Counted from the first letter of the stretch, positions 1 through 9,578 are shown. The stretch: 64,000 bases of DNA from Pseudomonas sp. R37(2017) (GCF_002113375.1 NZ_NEHO01000002.1:1-64000), one strand, 5' to 3'. Notes: generated by a model not told the origin, from the letters alone. Program-made: numbers and translations.

Positions 1-122
1 GAGTAACTTGTGATGCTGATAATCTGTTGACTAGCAGTCTGACCCCACAAGCACCCACACGAATTGCTTGATTCAGTTGTTAAAGAGCGGTTGGTTAAGC
101 GCTTTGCTCAACCGAGGCGCGC
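1..122 (-). other. rRNA operon leader (16S gene lies left of the window)
   Basis: Read on the minus strand, this is the transcribed leader of a ribosomal RNA operon. It holds a boxB-like hairpin (93-113, arms GGTTGAGC/GCTTAACC with one mismatch) followed by boxA (78-88, GCTCTTTAACA). This is the antitermination signal recognised by NusB/NusE in rrn leaders. The sequence down to base 1 resembles known Pseudomonas 16S leaders. The mature 16S would begin beyond the left edge, so no rRNA gene is called. Three promoters lie just upstream at 123-404. Confidence 0.85.
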
Positions 123-150
123 ATTCTACAGCAGCCTCATTTGCTGTCAA
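123..150 (-). promoter_or_regulatory. rrn promoter nearest the 16S gene
   Basis: On the minus strand: -35 TTGACA (145-150), 16-bp spacer, -10 TAGAAT (123-128), then a GC-rich discriminator (GCGCGCC) as expected for stringently controlled rRNA promoters. An A/T-rich stretch upstream (about 152-185) could act as an UP element. Confidence 0.85.
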
Positions 151-231
151 GTGATTATTTTCAGAAGTTTTCAAAGTTTCCTTTGCAACTTCAACCACTT
201 GCGCTTCAGATCTCTCGTCAGCGGGAGGCGA

Positions 232-259
232 ATTCTACAGCGTTACTCGCTGCTGTCAA
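232..259 (-). promoter_or_regulatory. rrn promoter, middle copy
   Basis: On the minus strand: -35 TTGACA (254-259), 16-bp spacer, -10 TAGAAT (232-237), followed by TCGCCTCCC. The core hexamers and spacer length are identical to those of the promoter at 123-150. Confidence 0.85.
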
Positions 260-376
260 CACCTCTTTTTCAACTCCCTGGCGGCTTCGATGAACTGAAG
301 CAACCTGCTGTCGAAACTGCGTAACTCATTGTTTATCAAGGAGTTTTCCGTTTCGACCGCGCCGGAAGTGGGGCGA

Positions 377-404
377 ATTATAGACATCTGAAACCTGCCG
401 TCAA
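377..404 (-). promoter_or_regulatory. rrn promoter, distal copy
   Basis: On the minus strand: -35 TTGACG (399-404), 16-bp spacer, -10 TATAAT (377-382), followed by TCGCCCCAC. It is the third of three tandem promoters feeding the leftward rRNA operon. Its -10 is the closest to consensus, and its -35 has one mismatch. Confidence 0.75.
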
Positions 405-464
405 GCAGTGATTCAGGTTTTCTATCAACAATCTGTAGAAAGCAGCCAAACGCCCCAAATGAAG

Positions 465-498
465 CCTATATAGAGGGGTCAAGGCCCCTCTATATAGG
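465..498 (-). terminator. 14-bp perfect hairpin after gcdG
   Basis: Perfect inverted repeat: arms 465-478 and 485-498 (CCTATATAGAGGGG and its complement) with a 6-nt loop. It starts 10 nt past the gcdG stop codon and lies between gcdG and the rrn promoters. There is no run of T after it on either strand. It may still separate gcdG transcription from the rRNA promoters, but intrinsic termination is uncertain. Confidence 0.5.
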
Positions 499-507
499 AG
501 AGACCAT

Positions 508-1728
508 TCAGAGAACGCCCGAAGCCTTGAATGCGGACACCGCCCCGGCATCCAGACCCAACACCCGCTGCAAAACCTCCAGCGTGTGCTCGCCCAGCAA
601 AGGAGGCGCAAAACGGTATTCCACCGGCGTCTCAGAAAGTCGAATCGGGCTCGCCACCTGGGGCACCTTGCCAGCCAGCGCATGCGGCAGCTCGATAGCC
701 AACCCACGCGCCTTCACCTGAGGATCGGCAAACATCTGCGCCACGTCATTGATAGGCCCGCAAGGCACACCAGCCTGCTCCAGCTGCGCCACCCATTCAG
801 CAGTGGTCTTGAACACCGTTGCCTGGCGAATCAGCGGAATCAGTACAGCCCTGTTTGCCACCCGCAGCTTATTGGTCGAAAAACGCGGATCGTCCGCCCA
901 CTGCGGCTGCCCGGCCACTTCCGCGAATTTGCGGAACTGCCCATCATTCCCGACGGTAAGGATGAAATCACCATCCGCCGTAGGAAAGTCCTGATAGGGC
1001 ACGATGTTCGGATGAGCATTACCCAAGCGTTTAGGCGCATTGCCTGTCGTCAGATAGTTCATTGCCTGGTTGGCCAGACAAGCCACCTGTACGTCCAGTA
1101 GAGCCATATCGATATGTTGACCACCGCCGTCGTGATCCCGATGCGCAAGTGCTGCCAGGATCGCAACAGTCGAATACAGCCCCGTCAGGATGTCCGTCAG
1201 CGCCACGCCAACCTTCACCGGCCCCGCGCCTTCTTCGCCTTCAGGTCGCCCCGTCAGACTCATGAGACCGCCCAACCCCTGGATCATGAAGTCATAACCG
1301 GCACGCTTGGCGTAAGGACCGGTCTGGCCGAATCCGGTGATCGAGCAATAGATCAGATCCGGATTGATCGCTTTCAGCGACTCGTAGTCCAGGCCGTAAG
1401 CTGCCAGACCGCCGACCTTGAAGTTCTCGATCAGGATGTCCGACTTGGCCGCCAGTTCGCGCACCAGCTTCTGCCCTTCAGGGCGCGTGAAATCGATGGT
1501 AACCGACTGCTTGTTGCGATTGGCCGACAAGTAGTAGGCGGCCTCGCTGGTGTTCTCGCCATACGCGTCTTTAAGGAACGGCGGCCCCCAGGCGCGCGTG
1601 TCATCGCCGTTACCTGGGCGCTCGACCTTGATCACTTCGGCGCCAAGGTCGGCCAGGATCTGGCCGGCCCAAGGCCCGGCCAGTACCCGTGATAAATCCA
1701 GTACCCGCAGATGCGAAAGCGCGCCCAT
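508..1728 (-). CDS. gcdG: Succinyl-CoA:glutarate CoA-transferase (CaiB/BaiF family III)
   Basis: Family III CoA-transferase of 406 residues, the usual length. The N-terminus (LSHLRVLDLSRVLAGPWAG) and the aspartate around residue 170-175 in MIQGLGGLMSLTGRP-type context fit CaiB/BaiF enzymes, which form an acyl-aspartyl intermediate. The family alone does not fix the substrate. Position 13 nt downstream of glutaryl-CoA dehydrogenase, and a divergent LysR gene, point to activation of glutarate with succinyl-CoA in lysine/glutarate catabolism. An AGGAGAACG ribosome site precedes the ATG. Cytoplasmic. Confidence 0.88.
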   Translation of the reverse strand: MGALSHLRVLDLSRVLAGPWAGQILADLGAEVIKVERPGNGDDTRAWGPPFLKDAYGENTSEAAYYLSANRNKQSVTIDFTRPEGQKLVRELAAKSDILIENFKVGGLAAYGLDYESLKAINPDLIYCSITGFGQTGPYAKRAGYDFMIQGLGGLMSLTGRPEGEEGAGPVKVGVALTDILTGLYSTVAILAALAHRDHDGGGQHIDMALLDVQVACLANQAMNYLTTGNAPKRLGNAHPNIVPYQDFPTADGDFILTVGNDGQFRKFAEVAGQPQWADDPRFSTNKLRVANRAVLIPLIRQATVFKTTAEWVAQLEQAGVPCGPINDVAQMFADPQVKARGLAIELPHALAGKVPQVASPIRLSETPVEYRFAPPLLGEHTLEVLQRVLGLDAGAVSAFKASGVL

Positions 1729-1741
1729 GGACGTTCTCCTG

Positions 1742-2923
1742 TTAATAGAACGCCTGGAGGCCGGTTTGGGCGCGACCGAGGATCAGTGCGTGGACGTCGT
1801 GGGTACCTTCATAGGTATTCACCACTTCCAGGTTCACCAGGTGGCGAGCGACACCGAACTCATCGGAGATGCCGTTGCCGCCCAACATATCGCGAGCCAT
1901 GCGCGCGATATCCAGGGACTTGCCGCAAGAGTTGCGTTTCATCATCGAAGTGATTTCGACTGCCGCAGTCCCCTCATCCTTCATGCGACCCAGGCGCAGG
2001 CAGCCTTGCAGCGCCATGGTGATTTCGGTCTGCATGTCGGCCAGCTTCTTCTGGATCAACTGAGTGGCGGCCAATGGGCGACCGAACTGCTGACGATCCA
2101 GGGTGTACTGGCGAGCGGTGTGCCAGCAGAACTCGGCCGCACCCAGCGCACCCCAGGAGATGCCGTAACGTGCCGAGTTGAGGCAGGTGAAAGGACCTTT
2201 CAGGCCGCGCACATCCGGGAAGATGTTCTCTTCCGGCACGAACACGTTGTCCATCACGATTTCACCGGTGATCGATGCCCGCAGGCCAACCTTGCCGTGA
2301 ATCGCCGGAGCGCTCAGGCCTTTCCAGCCTTTTTCCAGAACGAAGCCACGGATGTCGCCGGCATCGTCCTTGCCCCAGACCACGAACACATCGGCGATCG
2401 GGCTGTTGGTGATCCACATCTTGCTGCCAGTGAGGCTGTATCCGCCTTCCACCTTGCGCGCACGAGTGATCATCGCGCCAGGGTCGGAACCGTGGTTTGG
2501 CTCGGTCAGGCCGAAGCAGCCGATCCACTCGCCCGAGGCCAGTTTCGGCAGGTACTTCTGCTTCTGCGCTTCGGTACCGAATTCATTGATTGGCACCATG
2601 ACCAGCGAGGACTGCACGCTCATCATCGAGCGATAGCCGGAGTCGATACGCTCGACTTCGCGAGCGATCAGGCCATAGCTGACATAGTTCAGGCCGCTGC
2701 CGCCGTACTGCTCAGGGATGGTTGCGCCCAGCAGGCCGACTTCACCCATTTCGCGGAAGATCGCCGGGTCGGTCTTCTCGTGGCGGAAAGCTTCAAGAAT
2801 GCGCGGCGCCAGGCTCTGCTGAGCGAACTGCGCAGCCGTGTCGCGAATCATGCGTTCTTCTTCGGTGAGCTGTTGATCCAGCAGCAGGGGATCGATCCAG
2901 TTGAAGCTGACTTTACCGCCCAT
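1742..2923 (-). CDS. gcdH: Glutaryl-CoA dehydrogenase
   Basis: FAD-dependent acyl-CoA dehydrogenase of 393 residues that oxidatively decarboxylates glutaryl-CoA to crotonyl-CoA. The catalytic glutamate sits in [17 protein letters not shown] near the C-terminus, a context characteristic of GcdH. The substrate/flavin motif [14 protein letters not shown] and the [15 protein letters not shown] segment are also present. It is the first gene of a two-gene leftward operon with gcdG. A sigma-70-like promoter lies 40-70 nt upstream. Electrons are expected to pass to ETF. Confidence 0.95.
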   Translation of the reverse strand: MGGKVSFNWIDPLLLDQQLTEEERMIRDTAAQFAQQSLAPRILEAFRHEKTDPAIFREMGEVGLLGATIPEQYGGSGLNYVSYGLIAREVERIDSGYRSMMSVQSSLVMVPINEFGTEAQKQKYLPKLASGEWIGCFGLTEPNHGSDPGAMITRARKVEGGYSLTGSKMWITNSPIADVFVVWGKDDAGDIRGFVLEKGWKGLSAPAIHGKVGLRASITGEIVMDNVFVPEENIFPDVRGLKGPFTCLNSARYGISWGALGAAEFCWHTARQYTLDRQQFGRPLAATQLIQKKLADMQTEITMALQGCLRLGRMKDEGTAAVEITSMMKRNSCGKSLDIARMARDMLGGNGISDEFGVARHLVNLEVVNTYEGTHDVHALILGRAQTGLQAFY

Positions 2924-2962
2924 GAGTGTGTCCTCTCGAATCGGGTCAAATAACGTGGAGTG

Positions 2963-3019
2963 ATCCTAGGCCTGGATCGGCGCTACGGCAAACGAGGATT
3001 TTGCATACTGTTGTGCTAA
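2963..3019 (-). promoter_or_regulatory. gcdH promoter and LysR-type box
   Basis: Minus strand -35 TTGCCG (2986-2991), 17-bp spacer, -10 TAGGAT (2963-2968). Just upstream, 3001-3019 reads TTGCATACTGTTGTGCTAA, an interrupted dyad (GCA-N8-TGC flanked by TT/AA) typical of LysR operators. It lies between divergent gcdH and gcdR, so it is the likely GcdR binding site. Predicted by eye only. Confidence 0.55.
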
Positions 3020-3080
3020 CTTCTCACTCCGAAACGTCGCGAAAGAGCTTTTTTGCGATGCATTAGTGAGGTTGACGTAC

Positions 3081-3980
3081 ATGCGCAGGAAGATACCCAG
3101 CACCGCCGCCCTGATCAGCTTCGAGGCAGCGGCACGCCATGAGAGCTTTACCAAGGCCGCTCAGGAACTTTCGCTGACCCAAGGGGCAATTTGCCGACAG
3201 ATCGCCAGCCTTGAAGAGTTCCTCGGCGTAGAACTGTTCCGACGCTCACGACGTGGAGTGAAGCTGACGGAGGCCGGGCTTTCCTACAGCCGACGGGTCG
3301 CCACTCAGCTAGACGCGGTCGAGAGAGACACCTTGTCGGTCATGGGCCAGCAGGGCGCCAACGTCATCGAACTGGCCGTAGTTCCGACCTTCGGCACCCA
3401 GTGGCTTCTGCCACGACTCAAGGATTTCCAACACAAGCACCCGGAAGTGACTGTCAATCTGACCAACCGCACGCGCCCGTTCCTGTTCGCCGACACCGAT
3501 TTTGATGCCGCCATCTACTTCGGCGATGCAGATTGGTCGGGGACAGAATCCCACAGGCTGATGGGTGAAAATCCGATGCCCGTTTGCAGCCCCAACCTGC
3601 TCGGAAACAAGACGAGTCTGACGCCCGGTGAAATCGCGGATTTGCCCCTTTTGCAACAAACCACTCGGCCTTATGCCTGGCGCCAATGGTTCGACTCCCA
3701 ACACCTGAATGTCCCTCGAGACATGACAGGCCCACGCTACGAGCTATTCTCCATGCTCGCTCAAGCGGCCATGCACGACATGGGCATCGCCCTGATACCG
3801 CCGTTCCTGATTCAAAGAGAGTTGAAAGAAAAACGCCTGGTGATCGCCAACCCGCAAGCACTGTCCAGCATCAAGGCTTATTACCTCATGATTCCTGAGC
3901 GAAAGGTCGAATCTGCGTCTTTAAGGGCGTTTCGTGACTGGCTGGTAAATCAGGCGCACAGCTACAGCCTAGAGGGATAA
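3081..3980 (+). CDS. gcdR: LysR-type regulator of the glutarate genes (GcdR)
   Basis: LysR-family activator of 299 residues. The N-terminal winged HTH (about residues 8-65, with SFTKAAQELSLTQGAICRQI) is followed by a periplasmic-binding-like effector domain. It is divergent from gcdHG, the usual layout for an LTTR controlling its neighbour. The effector is probably glutarate or a CoA ester (inference). An in-frame GTG at 3066 is possible, but ATG 3081 opens the protein at MRRKIPSTAALISFEAAARH, which matches the family N-terminus. Confidence 0.85.
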   Translation: MRRKIPSTAALISFEAAARHESFTKAAQELSLTQGAICRQIASLEEFLGVELFRRSRRGVKLTEAGLSYSRRVATQLDAVERDTLSVMGQQGANVIELAVVPTFGTQWLLPRLKDFQHKHPEVTVNLTNRTRPFLFADTDFDAAIYFGDADWSGTESHRLMGENPMPVCSPNLLGNKTSLTPGEIADLPLLQQTTRPYAWRQWFDSQHLNVPRDMTGPRYELFSMLAQAAMHDMGIALIPPFLIQRELKEKRLVIANPQALSSIKAYYLMIPERKVESASLRAFRDWLVNQAHSYSLEG

Positions 3981-4415
3981 AGGCCTACCGCCATTACTTG
4001 ACCTCGTAGTCAGCAAAAAACAAGCCCTACAGATGTAAGTATTTGTCGCATAGCGACAAACTGTATCGAGAAGCCGTACAAACGTCCCACAAGCGGCTCA
4101 CGACGCGGCTTTGAGCCACTATTTCGAAGCGATGCCGCATCATTCATACGGCCGATGTGTAAATTCTTCAATTTCAGCCAGAATCCTTGAAAAGCACGGT
4201 CTGCAAGGGATCGAGCCGGTTGGTTGCGACATTCGGTCACGGGGTGACTTGTAGTTAATTTTCCGTCACCCGTCATAATCCCTTGAAGGGCACAAAGTTC
4301 GCCTGCAAAATGCCGCGCCCCGCCCTGATTTGGCGGGATCGTGCTGATCGGCCGCCCCAGCCGCACCATCCGTAGTGCATGGGTTTACTCAATAAGATCA
4401 CGCAGGAGATTTGAC
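3981..4415. other. 435-bp gap between gcdR and pntAA
   Basis: No convincing ORF or RNA gene. Near the right end are repeated GTCAC/GTGAC elements (4236-4240, 4244-4248, 4265-4269) forming a 7-bp dyad, GGGTGAC (4242-4248) with GTCACCC (4265-4271). A CATAAT hexamer (4274-4279) could be a -10 element for pntAA, although the best upstream -35 match is poor. No strong terminator is visible after gcdR. Confidence 0.4.
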
Positions 4416-5537
4416 GTGCACATTGGTGTTCCTCTCGAAACCCAGACCGGTGAAACACGGGTTGCTGCAACCCCGGAAACCATCAAGAAGCTGATCAGCC
4501 AGGGTCATAAGGTCACTGTACAAAGCGGCGCCGGCGTTAATGCCAGCGTTGTCGACAGTGCCTATGAAGCGGCAGGCGCAACCATTGGCAGCGCCAATGA
4601 CGCGTTTGGTGCAGAGCTGATCTTGAAGGTGGTCGCCCCCAGCGACAGCGAGCTGACGCTGATTAAAAGCGGCACCGTTGTGGTGGGGATGCTCAACCCG
4701 TTCAGCAACGAAACCATCGCCAAGCTGGCCGAGTGCGGCATTACCGCCTTTGCCCTGGAGGCTGCGCCTCGCACCTCCCGCGCCCAGAGCCTGGATGTGC
4801 TGTCCTCGCAAGCCAACATCGCCGGTTACAAAGCCGTGTTGCTGGCTGCTCACTATTACCCTCGCTTCATGCCGATGCTGATGACCGCTGCGGGCACCGT
4901 GAAAGCGGCGCGCGTACTGATCCTCGGTGCCGGCGTGGCCGGTTTGCAGGCCATTGCGACCGCCAAACGCCTCGGTGCGGTGATCGAAGCGTCTGATGTG
5001 CGTCCTGCGGTAAAAGAGCAGATCGAATCCCTCGGCGCCAAGTTCGTCGACGTGCCTTACGAGACCGACGAAGAGCGTGAATGCGCCGTCGGCGTCGGCG
5101 GCTATGCCCGCCCGATGCCGGCCAGCTGGATGCAACGTCAGGCCGTGGCCGTGCACGAACGCGCCAAACAGGCGGACGTCGTCATCACCACCGCACTGAT
5201 TCCCGGCCGCAAGGCACCGACGCTGCTGAGCGCGGAAACCGTGGCGCAAATGAAACCAGGCTCGGTGGTCATCGACCTCGCCGCAGCCCAGGGTGGTAAC
5301 TGCCCGCTGACGGTGGCCGATCAGGTGGTCGTCGAAAACGGCGTGACCATCGTTGGCCCGACCAACCTGGCCGGCGCCGTCGCGGCCGACGCTTCGGCGC
5401 TGTACGCCCGCAACCTGCTGGACTTCATGAAACTGTTGTTCGATAAAGAAGGACAACTGGTGATCAACCTTGAAGACGATATCGTCGCCGCGTGCCTGAT
5501 GTGCCGCGACGGCCAGATCGTGCGCAAGAACGGCTGA
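4416..5537 (+). CDS. pntAA: NAD(P) transhydrogenase subunit alpha part 1
   Basis: Soluble NAD(H)-binding domain dI of the proton-translocating transhydrogenase, which moves hydride between NADH and NADP+ using the proton gradient. 373 residues starting [19 protein letters not shown]. The Rossmann motif [17 protein letters not shown] is near residue 170. GTG 4416 is chosen because CAGGAG lies 6 nt upstream and the product then matches the family start. The longer frame to 4341 has no family-like sequence. First gene of pntAA-pntAB-pntB. This split alpha-subunit arrangement is common in Pseudomonas. Confidence 0.93.
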   Translation: MHIGVPLETQTGETRVAATPETIKKLISQGHKVTVQSGAGVNASVVDSAYEAAGATIGSANDAFGAELILKVVAPSDSELTLIKSGTVVVGMLNPFSNETIAKLAECGITAFALEAAPRTSRAQSLDVLSSQANIAGYKAVLLAAHYYPRFMPMLMTAAGTVKAARVLILGAGVAGLQAIATAKRLGAVIEASDVRPAVKEQIESLGAKFVDVPYETDEERECAVGVGGYARPMPASWMQRQAVAVHERAKQADVVITTALIPGRKAPTLLSAETVAQMKPGSVVIDLAAAQGGNCPLTVADQVVVENGVTIVGPTNLAGAVAADASALYARNLLDFMKLLFDKEGQLVINLEDDIVAACLMCRDGQIVRKNG

Positions 5538-5548
5538 GGATAAAAACA

Positions 5549-5905
5549 ATGGAAGACATGCTGATCTCTCACGGTATCTACAACCTGATCATCTTCGTGC
5601 TGGCCATCTATGTCGGCTACCACGTGGTCTGGAACGTGACGCCGGCACTGCACACACCGCTGATGGCCGTGACCAACGCCATCTCGGCCATCGTCATCGT
5701 CGGCGCCATGCTCGCCGCCGCCCTCACCGTGACACCGCTGGGCAAGACCATGGGCACCCTGGCCGTGGCCCTGGCTGCGGTCAACGTGTTTGGTGGCTTC
5801 CTGGTGACCCGGCGCATGCTGGAAATGTTCAAGAAAAAAGCGGCCCCGGCAAAAGCTCCGGCAGCCAAGGCCGAAGCAGTCAAGGCTGAGGTGCAGCAAG
5901 CATGA
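5549..5905 (+). CDS. pntAB: NAD(P) transhydrogenase subunit alpha part 2
   Basis: Small membrane subunit (118 residues) corresponding to the C-terminal membrane part of E. coli PntA. Three hydrophobic segments (about residues 8-28, 38-58 and 64-84) precede a K/A-rich tail. ATG 5549 is 11 nt after the pntAA stop and follows GAGGA. Its stop overlaps the pntB start in an ATGA arrangement, indicating translational coupling. Confidence 0.92.
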   Translation: MEDMLISHGIYNLIIFVLAIYVGYHVVWNVTPALHTPLMAVTNAISAIVIVGAMLAAALTVTPLGKTMGTLAVALAAVNVFGGFLVTRRMLEMFKKKAAPAKAPAAKAEAVKAEVQQA

Positions 5906-7335
5906 GCATGAACCTGGTTACCTCCCTGTATTTGATCGCCTCGGTCTGCTTCATCCAGGCGCTCAAGGGCCTTTCGCACCCCACCACGTCGCGTCGCGGC
6001 AACCTGTTCGGCATGCTCGGCATGGGCCTGGCGATTCTCACCACGGTCGGCCTGATCTACAAGCTGGGTGCCGAACTGGCCCATGACGGTATCGTCTACG
6101 TGATCGTCGGCCTGCTGATCGGCGGCACTGCCGGTTCGATCATGGCCAAACGCGTTGAAATGACCAAGATGCCTGAACTGGTCGCCTTCATGCACAGCAT
6201 GATCGGTCTGGCCGCGGTGTTCATCGCCATTGCCGCGGTGGTCGAGCCGCAGTCGCTGGGTATCGTTGCGCAGCTGGGTGACGCGATCCCGGCCGGCAAC
6301 CGCCTGGAGCTGTTCCTTGGTGCCGCCATTGGTGCGATCACCTTCTCCGGTTCGGTCATCGCCTTCGGCAAGCTGTCGGGCAAGTACAAGTTCCGTCTGT
6401 TCCAGGGCGCACCGGTACAGTTCAGCGGCCAACACAAACTGAACCTGCTGTTGGGCGTGGCTACCCTGGGCCTGGGCATCACCTTCATGTTGACCGGCGA
6501 CCTCAGCGCCTTCGCCTTGATGCTGGCCCTGGCCTTCATCATGGGTGTGCTGATCATCATCCCGATCGGCGGCGCGGACATGCCAGTGGTCGTGTCGATG
6601 CTCAACAGCTACTCCGGCTGGGCAGCGGCAGGTATCGGCTTCTCGCTGAACAACTCGATGCTGATCATTGCCGGTTCGCTGGTAGGCTCAAGCGGCGCGA
6701 TCCTCTCGTACATCATGTGCAAGGCGATGAACCGCTCCTTCTTTAATGTACTGCTCGGCGGTTTCGGCAATACAGCCGACGCAGGCCCGGCAGGCGCCAA
6801 GGAAGCCCGCCCGGTGAAATCCGGCTCGGCTGACGACGCCACCTTCCTGCTGACCAACGCCGACACCGTGATCATCGTTCCGGGCTATGGCCTGGCGGTA
6901 GCACGGGCGCAGCATGCGCTGAAGGAACTGACCGAGAAGCTGACCCATCGCGGTGTCACCGTGAAGTATGCGATCCACCCGGTTGCCGGTCGCATGCCGG
7001 GCCACATGAACGTGTTGCTGGCCGAGGCCGAAGTGCCTTACGACCAGGTGTTCGAGATGGAAGACATCAACTCCGAGTTCGGCCAGGCCGACGTGGTGCT
7101 GGTGCTGGGCGCCAACGACGTGGTCAACCCAGCGGCGAAGAACGATCCGAAATCGCCGATTGCCGGCATGCCGATCCTCGAAGCGTTCAAGGCCAAGACC
7201 ATCATCGTCAACAAGCGCTCGATGGCCAGCGGCTATGCCGGCCTGGACAACGAACTGTTCTACCTGGATAAAACCATGATGGTGTTCGGTGACGCTAAAA
7301 AGGTCATCGAAGACATGGTAAAAGCCGTCGACTAA
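5902..7335 (+). CDS. pntB: NAD(P) transhydrogenase subunit beta
   Basis: Beta subunit of 477 residues: about eight or nine membrane segments in the first 270 residues, then the NADP(H)-binding domain d[23 protein letters not shown] and the [14 protein letters not shown] region are characteristic dIII motifs. It forms the proton channel with PntAB. The start overlaps pntAB by 4 nt, and an intrinsic terminator follows 17 nt after the stop. Confidence 0.95.
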   Translation: MSMNLVTSLYLIASVCFIQALKGLSHPTTSRRGNLFGMLGMGLAILTTVGLIYKLGAELAHDGIVYVIVGLLIGGTAGSIMAKRVEMTKMPELVAFMHSMIGLAAVFIAIAAVVEPQSLGIVAQLGDAIPAGNRLELFLGAAIGAITFSGSVIAFGKLSGKYKFRLFQGAPVQFSGQHKLNLLLGVATLGLGITFMLTGDLSAFALMLALAFIMGVLIIIPIGGADMPVVVSMLNSYSGWAAAGIGFSLNNSMLIIAGSLVGSSGAILSYIMCKAMNRSFFNVLLGGFGNTADAGPAGAKEARPVKSGSADDATFLLTNADTVIIVPGYGLAVARAQHALKELTEKLTHRGVTVKYAIHPVAGRMPGHMNVLLAEAEVPYDQVFEMEDINSEFGQADVVLVLGANDVVNPAAKNDPKSPIAGMPILEAFKAKTIIVNKRSMASGYAGLDNELFYLDKTMMVFGDAKKVIEDMVKAVD

Positions 7336-7352
7336 CCCTCTGCGGCACACGA

Positions 7353-7380
7353 AACGCCCCGACTCGTCGGGGCGTTTTTG
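7353..7380 (+). terminator. pnt operon terminator
   Basis: Stem AACGCCCCGA/TCGGGGCGTT (7353-7362 with 7367-7376), CTCG loop, followed by TTTG. A classic intrinsic terminator placed directly after pntB. Confidence 0.9.
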
Positions 7381-7548
7381 TTTGTGCAAATCGTCGGACA
7401 AACTATTCTTTTGTTACCGATCCGGTAACGGTGTTTTGCTTGAAAGGCCCGCAATAGACGCCTCGATTGCGACCTTGGTAGCGGGACAGAAGTCGGCGCA
7501 ATTCACTAGACTGCACGTCCTGCTACCCGTTGCCCGAGATAACAATCC

Positions 7549-9042
7549 ATGTACCGTGACCGTATTCGCCTGCCTTCGTTGTTGGACAAAGTGATGAGCG
7601 CTGCCGACGCTGCCGCCCTGATTGAGGACGGCATGACCGTCGGCATGAGTGGCTTTACTCGCGCTGGCGAAGCCAAGGCCGTTCCTCAGGCGCTGGCCGA
7701 GCGTGCCAAGGTCACGCCGTTGAAGATCAGCCTGATGACAGGCGCAAGCCTGGGTAACGACCTCGACAAGCAATTGACCGAAGCTGGCGTGCTGTCGCGA
7801 CGCATGCCGTTCCAGGTCGACAGCACCCTGCGCAAGGCGATCAACGCCGGTGAAGTCATGTTCATCGACCAGCACCTGTCGGAAACCGTTGAGCAATTGC
7901 GCAACCAGCAACTGAAACTGCCGGACATTGCCGTGATTGAAGCCGTTGCGATCACCGAGCAAGGGCATATCGTGCCAACCACCTCGGTAGGCAACTCGGC
8001 CAGCTTCGCGATTTTCGCCAAGCATGTGATCGTCGAGATCAATATGGCGCACAATCCGAACCTCGAAGGCCTGCACGACATCTATATTCCGACCTATCGC
8101 CCGACCCGCACCCCGATTCCATTGGTCAAAGTCGACGACCGCATTGGCAGCACCGCCATCCCGATTCCAGCGGACAAGATCGTTGCCATTGTGGTGACCA
8201 ATCAGGCGGACTCCCCCTCCACAGTGCTGGCACCGGACGCCGAGACCCAAGCCATTGCCGACCACCTGATCGACTTCTTCAAACAGGAAGTGGCAGCCGG
8301 GCGCATGACCAACAAGCTCGGCCCGCTGCAAGCCGGTATCGGCACTATTGCCAACTCGGTAATGTGTGGCCTGATCGACTCGCCGTTCGAAGACCTGACG
8401 ATGTACTCCGAGGTGCTACAGGACTCGACCTTCGACCTGATCGATGCTGGCAAGCTGAGCTTTGCTTCCGGCAGCTCGATCACCCTGTCGAGCCGGCGTA
8501 ATGCCGATGTTTTCGGCAATCTGGAACGCTACAAGGACAAACTGGTTCTGCGCCCGCAGGAGATCTCCAACCACCCTGAAGTCGTGCGCCGCCTCGGCAT
8601 CATTGGTATCAACACAGCCCTGGAGTTCGACATCTATGGCAACGTCAACTCCACTCACGTCTGCGGCACGCGGATGATGAACGGCATCGGTGGCTCGGGC
8701 GACTTCGCCCGGAACGCGCACCTGTCCGTATTCGTGACCAAGTCGATCGCCAAGGGCGGTGCGATCTCCAGCGTGGTGCCGATGGTCAGCCATGTTGACC
8801 ATACCGAACATGACGTCGATATCCTCGTGACCGAAGTGGGCCTGGCCGATTTGCGTGGCCTGGCGCCCCGGGAGCGTGCCCGGGTCATCATCGACAAGTG
8901 CGTGCACCCCGATTACCGCCAGGCGCTGAACGAATACTTCACTGCCGCATGCGCCATCGGCGGACACACCCCACACATTCTGCGTGACGCCCTGAGTTGG
9001 CACATGAACCTGGAAGAAACCGGGCAAATGCTGAAGAAGTAA
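7549..9042 (+). CDS. Acetyl-CoA hydrolase / succinyl-CoA:acetate CoA-transferase family protein
   Basis: Class I CoA-transferase fold in one chain of 497 residues, the size of AarC/Cat1/Ach1 enzymes. Glu288 in MYSEVLQDS is the likely catalytic glutamate that forms the glutamyl-CoA thioester. The oxyanion and CoA-binding glycines are in GIGGSGDFARNAHLS. The reaction is probably transfer of CoA between acetate and succinate, or acetyl-CoA hydrolysis. Sequence by eye cannot separate these. Monocistronic, after the pnt terminator. The SD before ATG 7549 is weak. Confidence 0.87.
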   Translation: MYRDRIRLPSLLDKVMSAADAAALIEDGMTVGMSGFTRAGEAKAVPQALAERAKVTPLKISLMTGASLGNDLDKQLTEAGVLSRRMPFQVDSTLRKAINAGEVMFIDQHLSETVEQLRNQQLKLPDIAVIEAVAITEQGHIVPTTSVGNSASFAIFAKHVIVEINMAHNPNLEGLHDIYIPTYRPTRTPIPLVKVDDRIGSTAIPIPADKIVAIVVTNQADSPSTVLAPDAETQAIADHLIDFFKQEVAAGRMTNKLGPLQAGIGTIANSVMCGLIDSPFEDLTMYSEVLQDSTFDLIDAGKLSFASGSSITLSSRRNADVFGNLERYKDKLVLRPQEISNHPEVVRRLGIIGINTALEFDIYGNVNSTHVCGTRMMNGIGGSGDFARNAHLSVFVTKSIAKGGAISSVVPMVSHVDHTEHDVDILVTEVGLADLRGLAPRERARVIIDKCVHPDYRQALNEYFTAACAIGGHTPHILRDALSWHMNLEETGQMLKK

Positions 9043-9362
9043 TTGGTACAGAAAGCGGCTGACGCAAACACAGTTTCGTCAGCTTGCTTTTGCCCTTCTC
9101 GCAATATGAAAAAAACTGTACTGCTGTACTGGTCATTTCCTACGGAAAATCCCCACACCACCGAGCTAAAATTGCAATTTCGCACCAAAGCAGTGCGCAT
9201 AGGTACAGTTGCCTCAATTTAGACCGGCACACCCCCTATAAACAGTTAACTGAGCTCTCACAATACAGATGAACTGTATCTACAGAGACTAGGCAAACAG
9301 GAGGATCATGGGCACCAGTTAAACCACTACCTAATCCCGCCATAAGCGGAAGGATGACCACC
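9043..9362. promoter_or_regulatory. Control region of the first DUF1127 gene
   Basis: 320 bp with no CDS. It contains a perfect palindrome CAGTTAACTG (9243-9252) and a dyad ATACAG-N5-CTGTAT (9263-9268, 9274-9279). Such ATACAG/CTGTAT sites resemble operators of GntR/MocR-type regulators, but no such regulator gene is adjacent. The gene's SD, GCGGAAGGA, ends at 9353. Confidence 0.45.
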
Positions 9363-9578
9363 ATGGAACGTACACTCAGTTCCGATCTGTTCTTCGAAGA
9401 CACTGCTGCAAAAACCCAGGCTTCCCTGCCTCTGCGCGTTATCGCCAACCTGATGTTGTGGCAGCGCCGCATCACCAGCCGCCATCAACTGGCTCGCCTG
9501 GACTCGCGTCTGCTGGCTGACGCCGGGATCAGCGAAGCGCAACGCTACGAAGAGCTGAGCAAGCCGTTCTGGCGCTAA
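9363..9578 (+). CDS. DUF1127 small protein
   Basis: 71 residues ending in a basic DUF1127 helix-loop-helix module: RHQLARLDSRLLADAGISEA followed by RYEELSKPFWR. The YjiS-like DUF1127 family is widespread in proteobacteria. Some members bind RNA or respond to stress, but the function here is unknown. ATG 9363 is preferred over ATG 9354 because GGAAGGA would abut the earlier start. A strong terminator follows. A paralogue lies at 9836. Confidence 0.82.
   Translation: MERTLSSDLFFEDTAAKTQASLPLRVIANLMLWQRRITSRHQLARLDSRLLADAGISEAQRYEELSKPFWR

Noticed and set aside
64..324. 86-codon plus-strand frame over the rrn promoters
   Set aside because: Lies across three rrn promoters and the leader; no SD or domain.
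1550..2953. 467-codon plus-strand frame opposite gcdH
   Set aside because: Antisense to a clear acyl-CoA dehydrogenase; no recognisable domain.
3066..3080. GTG 3066 as gcdR start
   Set aside because: Adds five residues not seen in LysR N-termini; ATG 3081 gives the standard start.
4341..4415. Upstream start for pntAA
   Set aside because: The added 25 residues are not transhydrogenase-like; an SD (CAGGAG) supports GTG 4416.
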